Shown here: piece after piece, positions 63,782 through 64,000 of the stretch
How positions within the stretch are numbered: position 1 is the first letter of the stretch
Layout of the letters: each line of letters starts with the position of its first letter
DNA from: an uncultured Pelagibacteraceae bacterium
Lineage (GTDB): Bacteria > Pseudomonadota > Alphaproteobacteria > Pelagibacterales > Pelagibacteraceae
Length of the DNA stretch: 64,000 bases
Assembly: GCA_905618885.1 (NCBI GenBank)
Contig: CAJQTC010000005.1
Location: 1-64,000 of the forward strand
Reading direction: 5' to 3'
Notes under the pieces: model-generated
Told to the model about the DNA's origin: nothing
Databases searched by the model: none
The model's input: only the letters and a program-made list of their open reading frames with translations
Translations under genes and position numbers: made by a program

Positions 63782-64000
63782 CTATTTATTTACAAGCGAA
63801 TCTGTCTCTGAGGGTCATCCAGATAAAGTCTGTGATAGAATTTCAGATATGGTTGTAGACTCCTATCTATCAAAAGATCCTTTTTCTAGAGTTGCTTGTG
63901 AAACTTTAACTTCCACTAATAAAGTAATTTTAGCAGGAGAAATTCGTGGACCTGAAATTAAAAAAGAAGAATTAATTCAAAAAGTTAGAGATTGTATTAA
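63768..64000 (+). CDS. metK: S-adenosylmethionine synthetase (N-terminal part, truncated by window)
   Basis: [34 protein letters not shown]...; overlaps lnt 3' end by 14 nt. Confidence 0.96.
   Translation, partial: MTKNNYLFTSESVSEGHPDKVCDRISDMVVDSYLSKDPFSRVACETLTSTNKVILAGEIRGPEIKKEELIQKVRDCI

Noticed and set aside
1-64000. CRISPR arrays, transposons, prophage, toxin-antitoxin or defence systems
   Set aside because: No repeat-spacer structure, transposase, integrase or phage gene recognised anywhere in the window.

Overview
AT-rich window with densely packed genes, consistent with a streamlined alphaproteobacterium of SAR11/Pelagibacterales type (inferred from composition and gene order, no database search). 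I see about 59 protein-coding genes, one tRNA-Gly(GCC), no rRNA and no CRISPR. Most of the window is core genome: purH, ftsK, the his cluster, hslVU, dnaKJ/grpE, leuS, maeB, murJ, trpS, fur, miaB, phoH, lnt and the start of metK. The central part matches the alphaproteobacterial origin neighbourhood: secB-dnaQ-coaE-aroE-maf-ppsR, then an intergenic gap, then hemE-hemH-hemJ-rho-mnmE-mnmG-rsmG-parA-parB. Coding strand switches at the 285-bp ppsR/hemE gap, which contains DnaA-box-like 9-mers and is a strong oriC candidate. Two parS-like palindromes (TTTCACGTGAAA core) lie inside rsmG just before parAB. The main accessory segment (about 2.05-7.38 kb) is a TctCBA transporter plus a PdxA-family dehydrogenase and an enolase-superfamily dehydratase, bounded by an intact tRNA-Gly and a decayed 5'-half copy of it. 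Other items of interest are an un-called 35-aa ArfA-like ribosome-rescue ORF at 40982-41089, intrinsic-terminator-like hairpins inside coding sequence (tctB start, thiE-like 3' end), and divergent gene pairs separated by only 2-6 bp or overlapping at their 5' ends.
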